DNA of 64,000 nt from Sphingopyxis sp. H115 (GCF_001468465.1 NZ_LNSA01000001.1:62001-126000), one strand, 5' to 3'; positions 30,080 to 40,067 are shown, counted from the stretch's first letter. Made by a program: numbers and translations. The notes: generated by a model from the sequence alone, not told the origin.

Positions 30080-30255
30080 TACCCAGGCTCCTTTCCGGAG
30101 CCATTGGAAACTTCGCCGGTGCCCTGATCGCCGTCTTATTTTTTGGGTCGATGCTCAAGCATATAGGGTCGTTGCTCTTGGCGGCGGCACTCCCGATGGC
30201 TTTTTCTGCCGTCGAGTTTTTGGTCGAGCGGGTCAAGCGTAACCCGAATGAGTAA
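30076..30255 (+). CDS. Possible small membrane protein, start codon unusual
   Basis: Reading on from the COQ10-like stop gives a 59-residue, mostly hydrophobic frame with two helices (FAGALIAVLFFGSML and GSLLLAAALPMAFSAVEFLV) and a basic end. No ATG, GTG or TTG stands at its beginning; CTG or ATA overlaps the upstream TGA, as also seen before birA and hflX. An internal ATG near 30150 would leave only one helix. It has lower GC than its neighbours. I regard it as possible, not proven. Confidence 0.35.
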   Translation: MIPRLLSGAIGNFAGALIAVLFFGSMLKHIGSLLLAAALPMAFSAVEFLVERVKRNPNE

Positions 30256-30279
30256 GTCCTTCTCGCGAGGGGTCACGTT

Positions 30280-30837
30280 TCAGGGGGCCGGCAGCACGAC
30301 ATCCTCCGACGGCCGCAGTCCGTCCTTTTCGGGCTGGAGGAGGCTGAGCGCAAATAGCGTCGCGTGATGGCGGATCGTGGAGCGGTCGGTCGAATCAAAT
30401 TGGATGCGCTGGGTGAAATAGTCGTCGGGGTCCTGTCCGCGCAGGGCGCGCGCGAAAACGACCAAGCCAACGGGTTTCTTTTCGGAGCCGCCGCCCGGGC
30501 CCGCGATGCCGGTGATCGCGACCGCGACGTCGGCATCGCTGTTTGCCAGCGCACCTGCCGCCATGGCCCACGCGGTCGCAAGCGAGACTTCGCCGAAGGT
30601 TTCGATAATCTCGCTGCTGACGTCGAGCTGTGTCTGCTTGGCGTGTCCCGAATAGGTGATGAACCCGGCCGAGAAAACATCCGAGCTGCCCGCAATGTCG
30701 GTCAGCGCGGCACTGACCATGCCGCCCGTGCAGCTTTCGGCCACGGCGACCCGCCGCCCTGCGGCGCGATTGTTAGCGAGCACGCTCGTAGCGAGGTCGT
30801 CGCGCGCGGCGAGGCGCGCTTGTTCGACAGACTGCAA
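30280..30837 (-). CDS. CinA C-terminal domain protein (NMN amidohydrolase type)
   Basis: The 185-residue protein matches the CinA C-terminal/PncC family, which deamidates nicotinamide mononucleotide in pyridine nucleotide salvage. Motifs are AVAESCTGGMVSAALTDIAGSS (near residues 31-52, shown here in family terms), GHAKQTQLDV and ITGIAGPGGGS. The start is an ATG 3 nt after the ispDF stop, so the two genes are coupled. Confidence 0.9.
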   Translation of the reverse strand: MQSVEQARLAARDDLATSVLANNRAAGRRVAVAESCTGGMVSAALTDIAGSSDVFSAGFITYSGHAKQTQLDVSSEIIETFGEVSLATAWAMAAGALANSDADVAVAITGIAGPGGGSEKKPVGLVVFARALRGQDPDDYFTQRIQFDSTDRSTIRHHATLFALSLLQPEKDGLRPSEDVVLPAP

Positions 30838-30840
30838 GGT

Positions 30841-32019
30841 TCAATTCTCCGGAAATTGCAAGGTCGCGACGGCCTGGGCCGCTATCCCCTCACGGCGGCC
30901 GGTAAATCCCAACCGCTCTGTCGTTGTTGCCTTAACACTAACCCGTTCGATCGAAATCGCAAGGATTTCGGCAATCCGCGCCCGGATGGCCGGCCGATGC
31001 GGACCGATTTTCGGCGCCTCGGCGATGATCGTCAAATCGACATGGTCGATGCGGCCGCCGCGTGCCGCGACGCGCCCAGCGGCAAAGGCGAGGAAGCGAT
31101 GCGAGGCGGCGCCGCGCCATTGCGGGTCGCTGGGCGGGAAATGATCGCCGATATCACCATCGGCAAGCGCGCCGAGGATCGCGTCGGTCAAGGCGTGGAG
31201 CGCGACGTCGGCATCGCTATGACCTTCAAGCCCATGACTATGGGCGATTTCTATCCCACCGATCCACAGCGACTTGCCCGCTACGAGGCGATGGACGTCA
31301 TATCCCATGCCGACCGCGGTTCGCATCATCGTGCCAATCCCCAATAATCCCCGAAGAATCGCCATATCCTCGGCATATGTCAGTTTGTGGAGCCGCGGGT
31401 CGCCCGGGACCGTCATCACGGCAACCCCCAGCCTCCGCACGAGTTGTGCATCGTCGGTTGCCGCCGTCTCCGCGGCTTCGGCATGCGCGCTACGCAGCGT
31501 GCCGAGACGAAAGGCCTGTGGTGTCTGCACGCGGGCCAGCGCGGCGCGGTCGACAACCCCGCCCGCGCCATCGTTCAACTGTTCGACGAGGGTGTCCGGC
31601 ACCGGCAGGGTCGGGATTGCGGCTTGGCAATCTCTCAACGCCGCGAGCAGGCGGTCGATAAGGTCCGGGGTCAAACCAGGGCGGGCGGCGTCGTGGACCA
31701 GAACGAGCGCGTCGTCCTCCCAGCCGGCGAGGGCGGCAAGCGCATTGCCCACCGAATGCTGTCGTTCCGCGCCGGGATCGGCGGAAGTCCATCCGTTGGG
31801 CATGGGCGCGATCGCCGCCATGGCATCATCGTCGGCTACCAGCACGCCCGCCGAAACTGCGTGATGCCCGGCCAGCGCATCGAGGCTCCAGCGCAGCACC
31901 GGCCGGTCGCCGAGTAGTTCCAACTGTTTCGGCTTTGCGAAACCGGTGCGGGTTCCCCGACCGCCGGCCAGCAATATCGCCGCGACGCGTGGGGCGGGAG
32001 AAGGAGCGGACTCGGTCAT
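30841..32019 (-). CDS. ispDF: Bifunctional IspD/IspF of the MEP isoprenoid pathway
   Basis: The 392-residue fusion joins the cytidylyltransferase IspD (residues about 1-230) and the cyclodiphosphate synthase IspF (about 233-392). IspD shows LAGGRGTRTGFAKPKQL and the VHDAARP motif; IspF shows GYDVHRL and HSDADVALHALTDAILGA with its zinc ligands. The two steps are non-consecutive in the pathway, and the fusion is well known in alphaproteobacteria. It is divergent from dusB with 78 nt between the starts, and cinA follows in the same direction. Confidence 0.96.
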   Translation of the reverse strand: MTESAPSPAPRVAAILLAGGRGTRTGFAKPKQLELLGDRPVLRWSLDALAGHHAVSAGVLVADDDAMAAIAPMPNGWTSADPGAERQHSVGNALAALAGWEDDALVLVHDAARPGLTPDLIDRLLAALRDCQAAIPTLPVPDTLVEQLNDGAGGVVDRAALARVQTPQAFRLGTLRSAHAEAAETAATDDAQLVRRLGVAVMTVPGDPRLHKLTYAEDMAILRGLLGIGTMMRTAVGMGYDVHRLVAGKSLWIGGIEIAHSHGLEGHSDADVALHALTDAILGALADGDIGDHFPPSDPQWRGAASHRFLAFAAGRVAARGGRIDHVDLTIIAEAPKIGPHRPAIRARIAEILAISIERVSVKATTTERLGFTGRREGIAAQAVATLQFPEN

Positions 32020-32097
32020 CGTCCGCGCCGGTTAGCGCAGCCGCGCCTTGCGGGAAAGCGGCTTAGCGTGTAGGGGCTGCTTAAAATTTAGGCAGTT

Positions 32098-33129
32098 ATG
32101 ACGAAAGCTCCCGCCATGGCGCCGCTCCGGCCCATTCAGATCGGTAATATCACCATTACGGATCCCGTGATTCTGGCGCCGATGACGGGCGTCACCGATC
32201 TGCCGTTCCGCAAGCTCGTGCGCTACTATGGTTCGGGACTTAACGTCACCGAGATGATCGCGAGCCAGGCCGCGATCCGCGAAACGCGCCAGTCGATCCA
32301 GAAGGCGGCGTGGGATCCGGTCGAAGAGCCCGTGTCGATGCAACTGGTCGGCTGCACCCCCTATGAAATGGGCGAGGCGGCGAAACTCAACGAAGATCGC
32401 GGCGCCTCGATCATTGACATCAACATGGGCTGCCCCGTGCGCAAGGTCACCAACGGCGACGCGGGTTCGGCGCTGATGCGCGACCTGAAGCTTGCGGCCG
32501 CACTGATCGACAGCTGCGTGAAGGCGGTTTCGGTGCCGGTGACGGTGAAGATGCGCATGGGCTGGTGTCACGACAGTCTGAACGCTCCCGAACTCGCGCA
32601 TATCGCCGAGGATTTGGGAGCCAAGCTCGTCACCGTCCACGGCCGCACGCGCAACCAGATGTACCGTGGCGAAGCCGATTGGAGCTTCGTGCGCAAGGTC
32701 AAGGATGCGGTTTCGATCCCGGTGATAGTGAACGGCGACATTTGTTCGGCTGACGACGCCCGCACCGCGCTCGCGCAGAGCGGCGCCGATGGCGTAATGA
32801 TTGGGCGCGGCGCCTATGGCCGGCCTTGGCTGCTCGGACAGGTGATGGCCGCATTGCGCGGCGAGGCCGAGCGACCCGACCCCGACCTCCACGAACAATA
32901 TGACGTCATCACGTCGCATTACCGCGCGATGATCGATCATTATGGAGAGGTGACCGGGGTCAATATGGCGCGCAAGCATCTCGGCTGGTACGTCAAGGGA
33001 CTTCACGGTTCGGCCGAATTCCGCAACAAGGTCAACCAAATACCTGATAGCAAGAGTGTGCTCGACGCGCTCGAAGCCTTTTACGGCCCGCATCTCGGCA
33101 AGGGGCATCTGGTCAGGGCGGCCGCGTGA
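32098..33129 (+). CDS. dusB: tRNA-dihydrouridine synthase B
   Basis: DusB reduces uridine in the tRNA D-loop using FMN and NADPH. The 343-residue protein has the [12 protein letters not shown] start of the TIM barrel, the catalytic NMGCPVRKV cysteine motif near residue 113, and [12 protein letters not shown] near residue 180. In alphaproteobacteria this gene (nifR3) classically leads the ntr operon, as here; its stop overlaps the start of ntrB by 4 nt. Confidence 0.95.
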   Translation: MTKAPAMAPLRPIQIGNITITDPVILAPMTGVTDLPFRKLVRYYGSGLNVTEMIASQAAIRETRQSIQKAAWDPVEEPVSMQLVGCTPYEMGEAAKLNEDRGASIIDINMGCPVRKVTNGDAGSALMRDLKLAAALIDSCVKAVSVPVTVKMRMGWCHDSLNAPELAHIAEDLGAKLVTVHGRTRNQMYRGEADWSFVRKVKDAVSIPVIVNGDICSADDARTALAQSGADGVMIGRGAYGRPWLLGQVMAALRGEAERPDPDLHEQYDVITSHYRAMIDHYGEVTGVNMARKHLGWYVKGLHGSAEFRNKVNQIPDSKSVLDALEAFYGPHLGKGHLVRAAA

Positions 33130-34217
33130 CCGCGCTTACGTCGAGCATCCCGAGCTTCGACCATGATGAACTGATCCAGTCGCACCCGGTTCCCACATTG
33201 CTGATCGACGGCGGCGGGGTGGTGCTGTTCGTCAATGCGGCTGCTGAACAGCTTTGCAATGTCAGCCGGTCGGCCATGGTCGGACGCGTCATCTATGACG
33301 TCATCCGGATGGACCGTAGCTATCGCCAGCGAATGAGCGACGCCTCGACGTCGGCGCTTTTCGCCCATCGGACCGAGATTTCGGCGGGCGGGCGCAAATC
33401 GATCTTCGTCGACATGCAGATGGTGCCTTATGGGACCAGCGGGCATCGCATCCTCGCGCTGGTGGCGTCGCACAGCGATTCCGAACTGATGGGCGGCGCA
33501 ATCGGGCGATCAGGACGTGCGGCGGGGGCGGCGGCGTCGATGCTGGCGCACGAGATCAAGAATCCGCTGGCAGGGATCAAGGGCGCGGCGCAGTTGCTAG
33601 CGCGAAAGACCGATGCCGCGGGCGAACGCTTTACGACGCTGATTTGCGCCGAGGTCGACCGGATCGCGACGCTGATCGACCAGATGGAGCATTTTTCGCG
33701 CGGGCAGCCGATCGCCTGCGGTCCGATCAACCTGTATCAACCGATCCATCAGGCGATGGAGACGGCGCGCGCGCGCCAGTTCCCCGGCGTCCGTTTTGCA
33801 GAGGATTTCGATCCGTCGTTACCGCTGGTTTACGGGAATCATGACGCCTTGGTGCAGATCCTGCTTAATCTCGTGACGAACGGCTGCGAAGCGCTGAACG
33901 GACGCGACGATGGCGTTGTGCGGCTGACGACCGCCTACCGGCATGGCCTGTCGATCGACAATGGTGACGGGCGCGGCCGGATCGCACTGCCGATCGAGGT
34001 CAGCGTCAGCGACAATGGCCCCGGCGTTCCCGCCGATATCCGGGGTGATCTATTCGACCCGTTCGTGACGACGAAGCGGGAAGGGCGGGGGCTTGGCCTC
34101 GCACTGGTCGCCAAGCTGGCGCGCGACATGGGCGGCACGGTCCAGCATATCCGCGACGGCGACTGGACGCGCTTTCGCGTCCACCTTCCCGTCGCGCAAA
34201 AGGGACGACCGGCATGA
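33126..34217 (+). CDS. ntrB: Nitrogen regulation sensor kinase NtrB
   Basis: NtrB phosphorylates NtrC under nitrogen limitation and is controlled by PII. The 363-residue soluble protein has a PAS domain (about residues 15-115), a HisKA domain with [19 protein letters not shown] (His near residue 141), and an intact HATPase domain with [18 protein letters not shown] and [12 protein letters not shown]. Start GTG overlaps dusB; stop overlaps ntrC. Confidence 0.95.
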   Translation: MTALTSSIPSFDHDELIQSHPVPTLLIDGGGVVLFVNAAAEQLCNVSRSAMVGRVIYDVIRMDRSYRQRMSDASTSALFAHRTEISAGGRKSIFVDMQMVPYGTSGHRILALVASHSDSELMGGAIGRSGRAAGAAASMLAHEIKNPLAGIKGAAQLLARKTDAAGERFTTLICAEVDRIATLIDQMEHFSRGQPIACGPINLYQPIHQAMETARARQFPGVRFAEDFDPSLPLVYGNHDALVQILLNLVTNGCEALNGRDDGVVRLTTAYRHGLSIDNGDGRGRIALPIEVSVSDNGPGVPADIRGDLFDPFVTTKREGRGLGLALVAKLARDMGGTVQHIRDGDWTRFRVHLPVAQKGRPA

Positions 34218-35632
34218 GCAAGGGCAAGACCATCCTGCTGGTCGAGGACGATCCCGCGATCGCGATGATTATCCGCGAAACGCTGGTTGGCGAATGCGCA
34301 CATTTTGCGTCGGTCGCGAGCATCGCCGAACGCAACGCCTGGCTTGCCGACAACCGTCCCGACCTCGTCATTTCGGACGTCGTTCTGCCCGACGGCGATG
34401 GGATAGATTCCTTGCCCGGAGCGGGCGTCGATGCGAACACGCCGGTGATCGTCCTGTCGGCGCAGAACACGCTCGACACCGCCGTGCGCGCGACCGGAAT
34501 TGGCAGCTATGACTATCTGCCCAAGCCGTTCGACCTCGACGAACTGACCGCGAGCGTCCGTGCCGCGCTTCAGCGGCAAGCCGAGTCGGCGATCCGCATC
34601 GATCCGGGGCAGGCCGACAGCCACGGCCTCGTCGGGCGGGCGCCTGCGATGCAGGCTGTGTATCGCACGATCGCGCGGCTCGCGTCTAACGATCTTGCGG
34701 TCCTGATTCTCGGCGAATCGGGGACCGGGAAAGAGGTAGTGGCGCGCGCGATCCATGCGACGGGCCTGCGCCGTGCGGGGCCGTTTGTCGCGATCAACAT
34801 GGCGGCAATCCCGCGCGAATTGATCGAGGCCGAATTGTTCGGCCACGAAAGGGGCGCCTTTACCGGCGCGCACAGCCGCAATGCCGGGCGCTTCGAACAA
34901 GCGGCGGGCGGCACGCTGTTCCTCGACGAAATCGGTGACATGCCGCTTGAGGCGCAAACGCGCCTGCTTCGCGTGCTGCAGAGCAACGAATATTCGACCG
35001 TCGGCGGCAGCCAGGCGCTCCGCGCCGACGTGCGCGTCATCGCGGCGACGCACCGCGACATGCGTACGCTCGTCGCCGACGGGCGCTTTCGCGAAGATCT
35101 CTTTTACCGGCTCAACGTCATTCCGGTCACCCTGCCGCCGCTTCGCGACCGACGCAGTGACATTGCCGCGCTCGTTCGCCATTTCGTCGATGCCGGACGT
35201 CGTTCGGGGCTTCCCGACCGGCAGTTCGCACCCGCGGCGATGCAATGGCTCGAACGATATGACTGGCCGGGGAATGTCCGCGAACTGGGCAATGTCGTGC
35301 AGCGGCTCGCGGTGCTGTCGCGCGACACGGTCGTCACCGTGCGCGACGTCGAAACCGTGCTGCACGAAGGCGGCGGGGACGGCGGCGCGGTGGAGCCGGC
35401 GACGCTCATCGCCCGCGCGATCGACGACTGGGCGCGCGAAGAAATGGCGTGCGCCGCAAGCGACGGGGCTATCCACGAGAAGCTGGAAGCGATCGTCGAG
35501 GCGGCGCTTTTCCGGCGTGTGTTGCGCGACGTCCGCGGAAACCAGCTCGAAGCCGCGCGGCGTCTGGGGATCAATCGCAATACGCTCCGCAAGCGGTTGG
35601 GGCAGCTGGATATCGACCCGGCGCACCCCTGA
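34214..35632 (+). CDS. ntrC: Nitrogen regulation response regulator NtrC
   Basis: NtrC activates sigma-54 promoters of nitrogen assimilation genes. The 472-residue protein has a receiver (LVEDDPAIA, phosphoacceptor Asp in VISDVVLPDGDG near residue 55, Lys in LPKPFDLD), an AAA+ domain with Walker A GESGTGKEV, the sigma-54 contact motif GAFTGA, Walker B GGTLFLDEIGD, and a C-terminal Fis-type HTH (QLEAARRLGINRNTLRKRL). All key motifs are intact, in contrast to NtrX downstream. Confidence 0.96.
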   Translation: MSKGKTILLVEDDPAIAMIIRETLVGECAHFASVASIAERNAWLADNRPDLVISDVVLPDGDGIDSLPGAGVDANTPVIVLSAQNTLDTAVRATGIGSYDYLPKPFDLDELTASVRAALQRQAESAIRIDPGQADSHGLVGRAPAMQAVYRTIARLASNDLAVLILGESGTGKEVVARAIHATGLRRAGPFVAINMAAIPRELIEAELFGHERGAFTGAHSRNAGRFEQAAGGTLFLDEIGDMPLEAQTRLLRVLQSNEYSTVGGSQALRADVRVIAATHRDMRTLVADGRFREDLFYRLNVIPVTLPPLRDRRSDIAALVRHFVDAGRRSGLPDRQFAPAAMQWLERYDWPGNVRELGNVVQRLAVLSRDTVVTVRDVETVLHEGGGDGGAVEPATLIARAIDDWAREEMACAASDGAIHEKLEAIVEAALFRRVLRDVRGNQLEAARRLGINRNTLRKRLGQLDIDPAHP

Positions 35633-35670
35633 GTTCCACGATAAACCCGGAATCGGGGCATTTGGGCGAC

Positions 35671-35694
35671 ACACACGCAAATTGTGTGTTTTCT
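35671..35694 (+). promoter_or_regulatory. ACACAC/GTGTGT hairpin between ntrC and ntrY
   Basis: A 6-bp stem (ACACAC with GTGTGT) encloses a 7-nt AT-rich loop and runs into TTTTCT, right in the 90-nt gap between ntrC and ntrY. It could be a weak terminator or attenuator dividing ntrBC from ntrYX, or a dyad bound by a regulator. The stem is short, so confidence is low. Confidence 0.3.
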
Positions 35695-35724
35695 ATGCAA
35701 CAGGATTGTCGTAACGCAGCAACA

Positions 35725-38016
35725 ATGGCGCAATCCTCTTCCCTGACTTTCGAAACGGATTCAGAGGTCGAGGACGTACGCTCGGGCTTCTGGCGTTTTG
35801 CCGCACCCGAATATTACACGCTTGCGCTCATCATCAGCGTTGCGATCGCGACCTATGTGTTCGTAACGGGTGATGCGCAGAGCGAGCGACTGCTGACGCC
35901 CGCGCTCGTGGCAGCGATCATGGTCGCCAATCTAGTGCCGGCGATGGCACTGATCGTGCTCATCGGCAGCCGCATTGCCCGCGCCCGCGCGGTCCGGTCG
36001 ATGGCGGGCGGCAACGGTCGTCTCCACGTCCGGCTTGTCGCGCTCTTTTCGTTGATCGCGGCGGCGCCGACCCTCCTCGTCGTGATCTTCGCCTCATTAC
36101 TGTTCCAGTTCGGGGTCGATTTCTGGTTCTCGGATCGCTCTCGTGGCATGTTCGAAAATGCAGCGAGCCTCGCAGAAGGCTATTATCAGGAAAACGAGCG
36201 CCAAGTCGGAGCCAATACATTTGCGATGGCGGCGGATCTGGGCAAACAGCTGAGCCTTGTGCCGATCGATAATCCGAAGTTCGGCAACTATTACTTTCAG
36301 CAGGTCGTGGTTCGCAGCCTCAATGAATCGGCGGTCATCGAGATCGGGGGAGACGGTGTCGCGCGCACGGCGGCGGCCATCAATCCTGACGACCGGGCGG
36401 CCGAAAATCGGCTGAATTCTCAGATGATCCGTCGCCTCAACGCCGGTGAAGATATCGTCGTCATACGACAGGCTAACCGGATTGAAGCCGCCGCGCGTTT
36501 ACCCGGCACTGACCGTGCCTACGTCTACGCCTCGCGCGACATCAATGTTCCGGGTTTTCAGCAATCGGCACGGGCGGGCGCCGTTCTCGCCGACTATAAT
36601 AATTTGTTCGAGCGATCCCAACAGCTCCAGTTGCAATTCAATGGTGCGCTCTATCTGGGCTCGCTTCTCCTCCTGGCGCTCGCCGTTATTGCTGCGATCG
36701 TCGTTGCCGACCGCATCGTTCGCCCGCTCGGCACGCTGATCGGGGCGACGCGGACAGCCGCTGGCGGGGACTTGTCAGTCCGCGTGACGCCACCGGCGCG
36801 CGACGACGAGATTTCGGTGCTGACACGCGCCTTCAACCGGATGACCGAGCAACTGGAAGGGCAGACCGGTGCACTGGTCAACGTCAACGAACAGTTGGAG
36901 GCGCGGCGCAGTTTTATCGAAGCGGTGCTGAGCGGCGTCTCGTCGGCCGTGATTTCGGTCGATGCCGATCACCGCATCCTGCTCGCCAATGCCGCAGCCG
37001 AGCGGCTGATCTGCCAATCAGCCGAATGCCTGACCGGGCGGCCGCTTGCCGACGTCGCGCCCGAATTGGCGCAATTGCTGACCGGCGACGAGCGTGAGGC
37101 GATCGTCCAACTCGCTCGCAAGGATGCCGAGCCCGCGACGCTGGCGGCCAAGGCGGTCGCGCAGGGCGACGGTTTTGTCCTGAGCTTCGAGGATATCACG
37201 CAGCAATTGCTAGACCAGCGCCGTGCCGCCTGGTCCGATGTCGCGCGCCGCATCGCGCACGAGATCAAGAACCCGCTCACCCCGATCCAGCTCGCCGCCG
37301 AACGACTGCAGCGCCGCTTCGGCGACAAGGTCGAGGACGACGCCGCGACGTTCCGGAAGCTCACCGACACGGTGATCCGCCAGGTCCACGACATGCGGCG
37401 GATGGTCGACGAGTTTTCAAGTTTCGCGCGAATGCCGAAGCCGACCTTCGGGGTCGAGGATGTTCGCGACATCGTGCGGCAGGCGGTGTTCCTGTTTGAA
37501 GTGGCCAAGCCCGACATCGTCTTTGCGATCCGTACCGAGGACGAAATCGAACCACTCGTTTGCGACCGTCGCCTGCTGTCGCAGGCGACAACAAATATCG
37601 TCAAAAATGCGGTGGAAGCGATTGAAGAAAAGGCGAAAAACTCGGAAGGTATGCCCGTCGGACACGTCGATGCCGAGCTCGCGATGGGGCCGGGCGGCGA
37701 ATTGCTGATCCGCGTGACCGACGACGGCATTGGGCTTCCGGAAGCGCGCGATGCCATCGCCGAACCCTATATGACGACGCGGCAGGGCGGCACGGGGCTC
37801 GGCCTTGCGATCGTCAAAAAGATTGTCGAGCAACATTATGGCGAACTCGAATTTTCGGACAATCCGGCCGGGCAGGGGACGCGCGTGACGCTTACGCTCT
37901 ATCCGGATCGGTTACGGCCACTGGCGGGACGTGGCGGCGAGGCCGGCACGGGACAGGGCGAATCGGTTCCCGGACGCATCCGGAATCGGCAGGACAGAGA
38001 AGATCATGGCGCTTGA
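35725..38016 (+). CDS. ntrY: Membrane sensor histidine kinase NtrY
   Basis: NtrY is the membrane partner of NtrX, tied to nitrogen and redox/microaerobic control. The 763-residue protein has membrane helices in the first 130 residues, a periplasmic sensory region up to about residue 310, another helix, a HAMP domain (VADRIVRPLGTLIGATR), a PAS domain, a HisKA domain ([21 protein letters not shown], split) and a complete HATPase domain with NIVKNAVEAIEE, TDDGIGLP and GGTGLGLAIVKKI. The ATG giving MAQSSS is used; an ATG 30 nt upstream is also possible. Its stop overlaps ntrX. Confidence 0.94.
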   Translation: MAQSSSLTFETDSEVEDVRSGFWRFAAPEYYTLALIISVAIATYVFVTGDAQSERLLTPALVAAIMVANLVPAMALIVLIGSRIARARAVRSMAGGNGRLHVRLVALFSLIAAAPTLLVVIFASLLFQFGVDFWFSDRSRGMFENAASLAEGYYQENERQVGANTFAMAADLGKQLSLVPIDNPKFGNYYFQQVVVRSLNESAVIEIGGDGVARTAAAINPDDRAAENRLNSQMIRRLNAGEDIVVIRQANRIEAAARLPGTDRAYVYASRDINVPGFQQSARAGAVLADYNNLFERSQQLQLQFNGALYLGSLLLLALAVIAAIVVADRIVRPLGTLIGATRTAAGGDLSVRVTPPARDDEISVLTRAFNRMTEQLEGQTGALVNVNEQLEARRSFIEAVLSGVSSAVISVDADHRILLANAAAERLICQSAECLTGRPLADVAPELAQLLTGDEREAIVQLARKDAEPATLAAKAVAQGDGFVLSFEDITQQLLDQRRAAWSDVARRIAHEIKNPLTPIQLAAERLQRRFGDKVEDDAATFRKLTDTVIRQVHDMRRMVDEFSSFARMPKPTFGVEDVRDIVRQAVFLFEVAKPDIVFAIRTEDEIEPLVCDRRLLSQATTNIVKNAVEAIEEKAKNSEGMPVGHVDAELAMGPGGELLIRVTDDGIGLPEARDAIAEPYMTTRQGGTGLGLAIVKKIVEQHYGELEFSDNPAGQGTRVTLTLYPDRLRPLAGRGGEAGTGQGESVPGRIRNRQDREDHGA

Positions 38017-39385
38017 TATTTTGATCGTCGACGACGAACGCGACATCTGCGACCTCGTCGCAGGGGTCATGGAAGACGAAGGCTATGAGGCGCGCACCGC
38101 CTCCGACAGCGATTCGGCGCTCGAAGCGATCCGCCAGCGGCGCCCCTCGCTTGCGCTGATCGACGTCTGGCTCCAAGGCTCGCGGCTTGACGGGCTCGGC
38201 CTCGTCGAGGCGATAAAGGCGTTCGACCCAACGTTGCCGATCATCGTGATTTCGGGGCACGGCGGGCTCGACACAGCGGTGGCGGCGATCCGGCGCGGTG
38301 CGTTCGACTTTATCGAAAAGCCGTTCGAGGCGTCGCGCCTGCTCCACCTCGTCGCGCGCGCGACCGAAAGCGAGCGGCTGAAATTCGAATATGAGCAGCT
38401 GCGCGAAAAGGCGGGGCCGTCAGACGAACTCACTGGCACGAGCGCGGCGATCAACAATGTCCGCGCGACGTTGAAGCGCGTCGCGGGGACAGGAAGCCGT
38501 GTGCTGATCACAGGAGCGCCGGGCGTCGGCAAGGAGGTCGCCGCGCGCGTCCTCCATGGTTGGAGTGGACGGCAGAATGCGCCGTTCCGCGTCATTTCCT
38601 CGGCGCGCATGGATCCTGAAACGGTCGAGACCGAATTATTCGGGTCGGAGGCGGAGGACGGTTCGATCCGCGTCGGGCTGCTCGAACAGGCGCACGGCGG
38701 CACGCTGTTTCTCGACGAGGTCGCCGACATGCCGCTCACGACGCAGGGAAAAGTCCTGCGTGTCCTCACCGACCAGAGCTTCACGCGCGTCGGGGGGCGC
38801 ACCATGATCCGCGTTGATGTGCGCATCATTTCGGGGTCGGCGCGCGACCTGATGACCGAAATTGCCGAAAGCCGGTTTCGCGAAGATCTGTATTATCGGC
38901 TCAACGTCGTCCCGGTGCATATCCCGCCGCTGCGCGAACGGCGCGACGATATCGCGAGCCTTTGCGACCATTATATTCGCCGCTACGCCGCCGATCGCCG
39001 CGTTCCGCCGCCCGAAATCAGTTCGGAGGCGATGGCCGCGCTCCAGGCGCATGAATGGCCCGGCAACGTCCGCGAACTCAGGAACGTCATCGAGCGCGTA
39101 ATGATCCTGGCGCCGAGCGCCCGATTGAACCGGATCGACGCCGACATGCTGCCCGCCGAACTGGTACGGGGAGGGGCAGATATCCTCCCCAATTCGGAAT
39201 CGATCACCGCCATTCCGCTCAAGGAGGCGCGCGAGAATTTCGAACGCGAATATCTGCGTATCCAGATCAATCGGTTTTCGGGCAACATCTCGCGCACTGC
39301 TAGCTTCATCGGGATGGAAAGATCGGCGCTGCACCGCAAACTGAAACTTTTGGGCCTTACCGAGAGTTCGGACGGTGAAGGCTGA
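38006..39385 (+). CDS. ntrX: Response regulator NtrX
   Basis: NtrX is the cognate regulator of NtrY. The 459-residue protein has a receiver domain (ILIVDDERDI, Asp in LIDVWLQGSRLDG near residue 53, KPFEASRL), an AAA+ domain with Walker A GAPGVGKEV and Walker B GGTLFLDEVAD, and a Fis-type HTH at the end (SRTASFIGMERSALHRKLKLLG). Where NtrC has GAFTGA, this protein reads SEAEDGSIRVGLLEQ, so the sigma-54 contact loop is missing. This fits the known alphaproteobacterial NtrX type, which probably does not work through sigma-54. Start overlaps ntrY by 11 nt. Confidence 0.95.
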   Translation: MALDILIVDDERDICDLVAGVMEDEGYEARTASDSDSALEAIRQRRPSLALIDVWLQGSRLDGLGLVEAIKAFDPTLPIIVISGHGGLDTAVAAIRRGAFDFIEKPFEASRLLHLVARATESERLKFEYEQLREKAGPSDELTGTSAAINNVRATLKRVAGTGSRVLITGAPGVGKEVAARVLHGWSGRQNAPFRVISSARMDPETVETELFGSEAEDGSIRVGLLEQAHGGTLFLDEVADMPLTTQGKVLRVLTDQSFTRVGGRTMIRVDVRIISGSARDLMTEIAESRFREDLYYRLNVVPVHIPPLRERRDDIASLCDHYIRRYAADRRVPPPEISSEAMAALQAHEWPGNVRELRNVIERVMILAPSARLNRIDADMLPAELVRGGADILPNSESITAIPLKEARENFEREYLRIQINRFSGNISRTASFIGMERSALHRKLKLLGLTESSDGEG

Positions 39386-39504
39386 CGGCTTTGCGCTAGA
39401 CGTTCCTTATGGTTTGCCGCATAGTGGGGCGGCAAAGAATGTCAAAGATGCCGGGTCTACCGAGCATCGAAACGCGGCTTCGCCGCCAAGAACAGGAGGC
39501 AAAT

Positions 39505-40008
39505 ATGTCCGATAAGAATCAGAATCTCCAAGATCTTTTCCTCAATGCTGTGCGCCGCAGCAAGACCCCGGTGACCATGTTCCTGGTCAAGGGCGTCAAA
39601 TTGCAGGGCATCATCACCTGGTTCGACAATTTCTCGTTGCTGCTTCGCCGCGATGGGCAGTCGCAGCTTGTCTACAAGCATGCGATTTCGACCGTGATGC
39701 CGTCGCACGACTTCGATCTTGCGCTGCTCGGTGACAATCTGCGCGAGGCGCCCGCCGGCAGGGGAAAGGCGCTGCAGGATGTTTTCCTGAACGCGGTGCG
39801 CCGGTCCGACGAATCGGTGACGATGTTCCTCGTCAACGGCGTGATGCTGCAGGGCGATATCGTGGCGTTTGACCTGTTCTGCATGCTGCTCGAGCGCGAG
39901 CGGCAGGTGCAGCTCGTCTACAAGCACGCGATTTCGACGGTTCAACCAAACGGGCCGATCAACCTGACCGACAATGGCGAGGCTGACGGCGAAACGGACG
40001 ACGCCTGA
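39505..40008 (+). CDS. hfq: Tandem (double Sm-domain) RNA chaperone Hfq
   Basis: Hfq normally is a protein of 75-100 residues that forms a hexamer and pairs small RNAs with mRNAs. This product has 167 residues and two full Sm domains, at about 5-67 and 87-149, joined by a linker of some 20 residues, plus an acidic tail. Both copies keep the proximal-face residues (Q-D at 9-10 and 91-92; YKHAIST at 57-63 and 139-145) and the rim arginines (17-18 and 99-100). On the distal face the first copy has GVKLQG, the second GVMLQG, so the usual Lys is Met at 114. The ATG follows AGGAGGC. Gene order (ntrX-hfq-hflX) is the standard one, so this is the main hfq gene. Confidence 0.96.
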   Translation: MSDKNQNLQDLFLNAVRRSKTPVTMFLVKGVKLQGIITWFDNFSLLLRRDGQSQLVYKHAISTVMPSHDFDLALLGDNLREAPAGRGKALQDVFLNAVRRSDESVTMFLVNGVMLQGDIVAFDLFCMLLERERQVQLVYKHAISTVQPNGPINLTDNGEADGETDDA

Positions 40009-40067
40009 TCGACCCTATAATCGACAATGAGGACGAGGTAACGCGCGGCGCCGCCGCGCTTGTCGTC

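Noticed and set aside
39505-40008. The second Sm domain considered as a separate overlapping hfq gene
   Set aside because: The frame is continuous through both domains, and no ribosome site or start codon stands before the second domain near 39760.
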